Position numbers and translations under genes: made by a program
DNA from: JASFHF01 sp050123375
GTDB taxonomy: Bacteria > Pseudomonadota > Gammaproteobacteria > UBA12402
Reading direction: 5' to 3'
Assembly (NCBI GenBank): GCA_050123375.1
Contig: JASFHF010000052.1
Location: 1-8,775 of the forward strand
DNA length: 8,775 nt
The notes under the pieces: generated by a model
Told to the model about the DNA's origin: nothing
The model's database searches: none
The model's input: the letters and a program-made list of their open reading frames with translations, nothing else
Shown here: positions 6,816-8,775 of the stretch, piece by piece
Layout: each line of letters starts with the position of its first letter
Position numbering within the stretch: position 1 is the first letter of the stretch

Positions 6816-7952
6816 ATGACTGCATTTTTTTCAACCAAACGACTTTGGGCTGTAATAGTCAAAGAATTTATCCAAATGAAACGTGACCGTATTACTTTAG
6901 CCATGCTGATTATAATTCCGCTAATGCAATTAATTTTGTTTGGTTACGCAATTAATAGCAATCCTAAACACTTACCTACTGTAGTATTAGATGCCGATCA
7001 CAGCTATCTTTCACGCGCTTTTTTACAAGGCATGCGCAATACTGAATATTTTGCATTAACCGCAAAAACTAACAGCGAAAAAGAAGCTAATCATTTAATG
7101 AAAATCGGTAAAGTTATGTTTATCATCAACATTCCGGAAGGATTTTCCCATGACTTAATTCGTAACGAACACCCAAGCATTTTATTAACCGCTGACACAA
7201 CCGAATCAATGGCGGCAGCAAATGCTATTACTGCAGCAAACATGCTGTCTACCGAAGTACTTAATCGTGATTTGACCGGTTCGTTAGCATACTTAAAACC
7301 AGCTTCACAACCATTTGATTTGCAAATACATGCAAAATATAATCCCGAATTGATAACGCAATATAACATTGTGCCTGGATTAATGGGCGTAGTATTAACC
7401 ATGACCATGGTAATTATAACTGCGCTGGCAGTTACACGGGAATATGAACGCGGCACTATGGAAAATTTATTAGCTACACCTGTACGCCCGCTTGAAGTAA
7501 TGCTAGGCAAAGTAATCCCCTACATTATCGTAGGATACGTACAAGCCGTACTAATTATTGCCTCAGCATTCTATGTATTCCATGTGCCAATCGACGGCAG
7601 TTTAATTTTATTATTTCTAGCCGCCCTACCATTTATTGCTGCCAATTTATCTATCGGCATAACTTTTTCGACCTTGACTGATAACCAACTGCAAGCAACT
7701 CAAATGTCATTTTTCTTTTTCTTACCATCGGTTTTACTTTCAGGATTTATGTTTCCGTTTTTTGGCATGCCGAAATGGGCACAATATATTGGAAGCATTT
7801 TGCCACTAACATATTTTCTAAGAATTACCCGCGGCATTATGTTAAAAGGTAATGGATTTACCAGCACCTGGCCAAACATTTGGCCGATTATTGTTTTTAT
7901 GGTAATCGCCTTATTTATTGGTGTTAAACGTTATAAACAAACTTTGGATTAA
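6816..7952 (+). CDS. ABC-2 type transporter permease, YbhS/YhhJ-like
   Basis: This inner-membrane subunit forms the transport path of the exporter. It has 378 residues, close to E. coli YbhS (about 377). The ATG is preceded by GAGGA (6801-6805) with a rather long 10-base spacer, right after the hairpin repeat. The topology is typical: a cytoplasmic N-terminal stretch with KEFIQMKRDR, first membrane helix (about 28-46), a large periplasmic domain (about 48-184), then five more helices (about 185-207, 229-256, 261-286, 296-316, 353-371). The ABC-2 signature REYERGTMENLLATP is at 208-222, followed by LLSGFMFP (307-314). E. coli has two different permeases (YbhS and YbhR); here only one is encoded, so a homodimer is likely. 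Its stop lies 4 bases before csiV. Confidence 0.95.
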   Translation: MTAFFSTKRLWAVIVKEFIQMKRDRITLAMLIIIPLMQLILFGYAINSNPKHLPTVVLDADHSYLSRAFLQGMRNTEYFALTAKTNSEKEANHLMKIGKVMFIINIPEGFSHDLIRNEHPSILLTADTTESMAAANAITAANMLSTEVLNRDLTGSLAYLKPASQPFDLQIHAKYNPELITQYNIVPGLMGVVLTMTMVIITALAVTREYERGTMENLLATPVRPLEVMLGKVIPYIIVGYVQAVLIIASAFYVFHVPIDGSLILLFLAALPFIAANLSIGITFSTLTDNQLQATQMSFFFFLPSVLLSGFMFPFFGMPKWAQYIGSILPLTYFLRITRGIMLKGNGFTSTWPNIWPIIVFMVIALFIGVKRYKQTLD

Positions 7953-7956
7953 AACT

Positions 7957-8532
7957 ATGAAATACATTAAATACATATTAATTTTGTCATGTTTAGTTAT
8001 ACAGCCTGCTTTTGCTAACAATGGAATTTACCGCATAGATTTAATCGTATTCTCCCATGTTAACCAACAAGCGCTAGACTCAGAAAGCTGGCCAAACTTC
8101 TTAAAAGTTCCCGCTGTAAAAAATACAAGCGAAATCACACCAACTCAAAAACTAGGATTTATTAAAGAAGCAGATAAATTATCTGCTCAACCTGATTATA
8201 AAATTCTATTACATACTAGCTGGCTGCAAAACATCAATGATACAAAATGGATTCACATCTACGGTGGTCAACCTTATGATGCCAAAGGGCAACCAATTCA
8301 ACCCGATGACAACCGCATGCCGACTTATTGGGAATTAAATGGTAAAATAAAAATTACCAAAGCAACATTTTTTGATATTTATACTAACCTTTATCTCACA
8401 ATTCCAACCTCTGATGGCAAAAATATTATACCCTTGCGCACTTTTATATTGAAGCAACATCGCCGCACCAAACTCAATCAACTCAATTACCTGGATCATC
8501 CATTATTCGGAATATTGATCAAAATTAGTTGA
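7957..8532 (+). CDS. csiV: CsiV family peptidoglycan-binding periplasmic protein
   Basis: CsiV of Vibrio cholerae is a periplasmic peptidoglycan-binding protein that helps LpoA activate the cell-wall synthase PBP1a; the role here is inferred from the family. Starting at the ATG at 7957 gives 191 residues with a clear signal peptide: MKYIKYI, a hydrophobic core, and probable cleavage after AFA (residue 20). The mature protein begins with YRIDLIVFSH...ESWP, the family's usual opening. It has a central stretch YKILLHTSWLQ (81-91) and ends with the conserved LKQHRR...LNYLDHPLFGILI (from residue 165). A TTG 13 codons upstream would destroy the signal peptide and is rejected. The ribosome binding site is weak (TGGA, 7945-7948), and the 4-base gap after the permease suggests coupled translation. 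The repeat copy follows the TGA stop directly. Confidence 0.85.
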   Translation: MKYIKYILILSCLVIQPAFANNGIYRIDLIVFSHVNQQALDSESWPNFLKVPAVKNTSEITPTQKLGFIKEADKLSAQPDYKILLHTSWLQNINDTKWIHIYGGQPYDAKGQPIQPDDNRMPTYWELNGKIKITKATFFDIYTNLYLTIPTSDGKNIIPLRTFILKQHRRTKLNQLNYLDHPLFGILIKIS

Positions 8533-8583
8533 GGGGTCGGAGCTTCACTCATTACATACGCGTTGTATGTTGCGTCATGTAAT
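8533..8583 (+). repeat. Third, diverged copy of the GGGGTCG repeat unit, directly after the csiV stop
   Basis: Positions 8533-8557 match the 25-base arm at 6667-6691 at 23 of 25 bases (differences at unit positions 8 and 10). The right arm has decayed: only ATGTAAT (8577-8583) still pairs with ATTACAT (8551-8557), around an inner 6-bp hairpin ACATAC/GTATGT (8554-8559 with 8565-8570). As at the ATPase gene, the unit starts on the base directly after a stop codon. No T-run follows. Confidence 0.7.
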
Positions 8584-8716
8584 AACAAGTTGTAAAATTA
8601 CGAGTTCCATTTAACATCAAATCATTAGTGTTTTCTGTAAATTTTGCATTTTCCTGACTTCTGCCAATTAGTGCGGTTTTAAAGATGTTCATGTATGCCG
8701 CTGTCGTGATAATCAT
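8552..8716 (-). pseudogene. Possible frameshifted continuation of a minus-strand gene (54 codons)
   Basis: A minus-strand frame runs from ATG at 8716 to TAA at 8554-8552 and includes KTALIGRSQENAKFTENTND. It overlaps the end of the other minus-strand frame (8679-8775). Skipping one T in CTT-T-AAA joins both into one protein-like sequence passing through EHLKTALIGRSQ. It may be the decayed 3' end of one gene, its stop falling in the repeat at 8551-8557. No family is recognised, and this could be a chance open frame. Confidence 0.25.
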
Positions 8717-8775
8717 CTAAATTTGTTTGTAATTTAATTTTTTTGCCAGTAAGTTTATCTTCAATATGCGCCTCA
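8679..8775 (-). CDS. 3' end of an unrecognised minus-strand gene (partial)
   Basis: From the right window edge a minus-strand frame of 31 codons ends at TAA (8681-8679). It reads ...DKLTGKKIKLQTNLDDYHD...HEHL, hydrophilic with a balanced charge pattern that looks protein-like. Most of the gene would lie outside the window. It converges on csiV. I cannot name the family. It may be truncated by a frameshift, because a related open frame continues in the next phase downstream. An open frame of this length can also occur by chance. Confidence 0.35.
   Translation of the reverse strand, partial: EAHIEDKLTGKKIKLQTNLDDYHDSGIHEHL

Noticed and set aside
7918..7956. TTG start adding 13 codons to csiV inside the permease gene
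   Set aside because: It would place a polar leader ahead of a well-formed signal peptide; the ATG at 7957 is the clear start.

Overview
The window comes from an AT-rich bacterial chromosome, most likely a gammaproteobacterium. The transcription-repair factor Mfd is full length and close to the E. coli protein. The last plus-strand gene belongs to the CsiV family, which I know only from gammaproteobacteria. The low GC and the Lys/Asn-rich orphan at the left would fit a host-associated lineage such as Legionellales/Coxiella relatives, but nothing here proves that.

Layout: (1) Positions 1-42 hold the first codons of a minus-strand gene with a very good ribosome binding site; its control region contains a perfect 20-bp palindrome. 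(2) A promoter at 144-172 reads rightward into an unrecognised 350-residue protein (210-1262) that has a possible clan-CD-like His-Gly...Cys arrangement. (3) mfd (1290-4739) follows after 27 bp. (4) A compact exporter cassette follows mfd after 21 bp: a lipoprotein HlyD/YbhG-type adaptor (4761-5732), a YbhF-like ATPase (5737-6666) and a YbhS-like ABC-2 permease (6816-7952). (5) csiV (7957-8532) starts 4 bp after the permease. (6) The right edge carries a decayed repeat copy and the 3' end of what looks like a minus-strand gene or pseudogene.

The five plus-strand genes from mfd to csiV are tightly spaced and could be co-transcribed. The exporter genes should act together: ATPase and permease dimers in the inner membrane drive export of an unknown substrate, and the adaptor probably links them to an outer-membrane channel encoded elsewhere. 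Mfd (DNA repair) and CsiV (peptidoglycan synthesis) are functionally unrelated neighbours.

The most striking non-coding feature is the only large gap in this gene run, 6667-6815. A 37-bp direct repeat, a perfect 38-bp inverted repeat and a nested perfect 25-bp hairpin are built from one unit starting GGGGTCG. A related unit (23 of 25 bases the same) lies directly after the csiV stop codon. Both units begin at the first base after a stop codon, which suggests a dispersed REP/MITE-like family in this genome.
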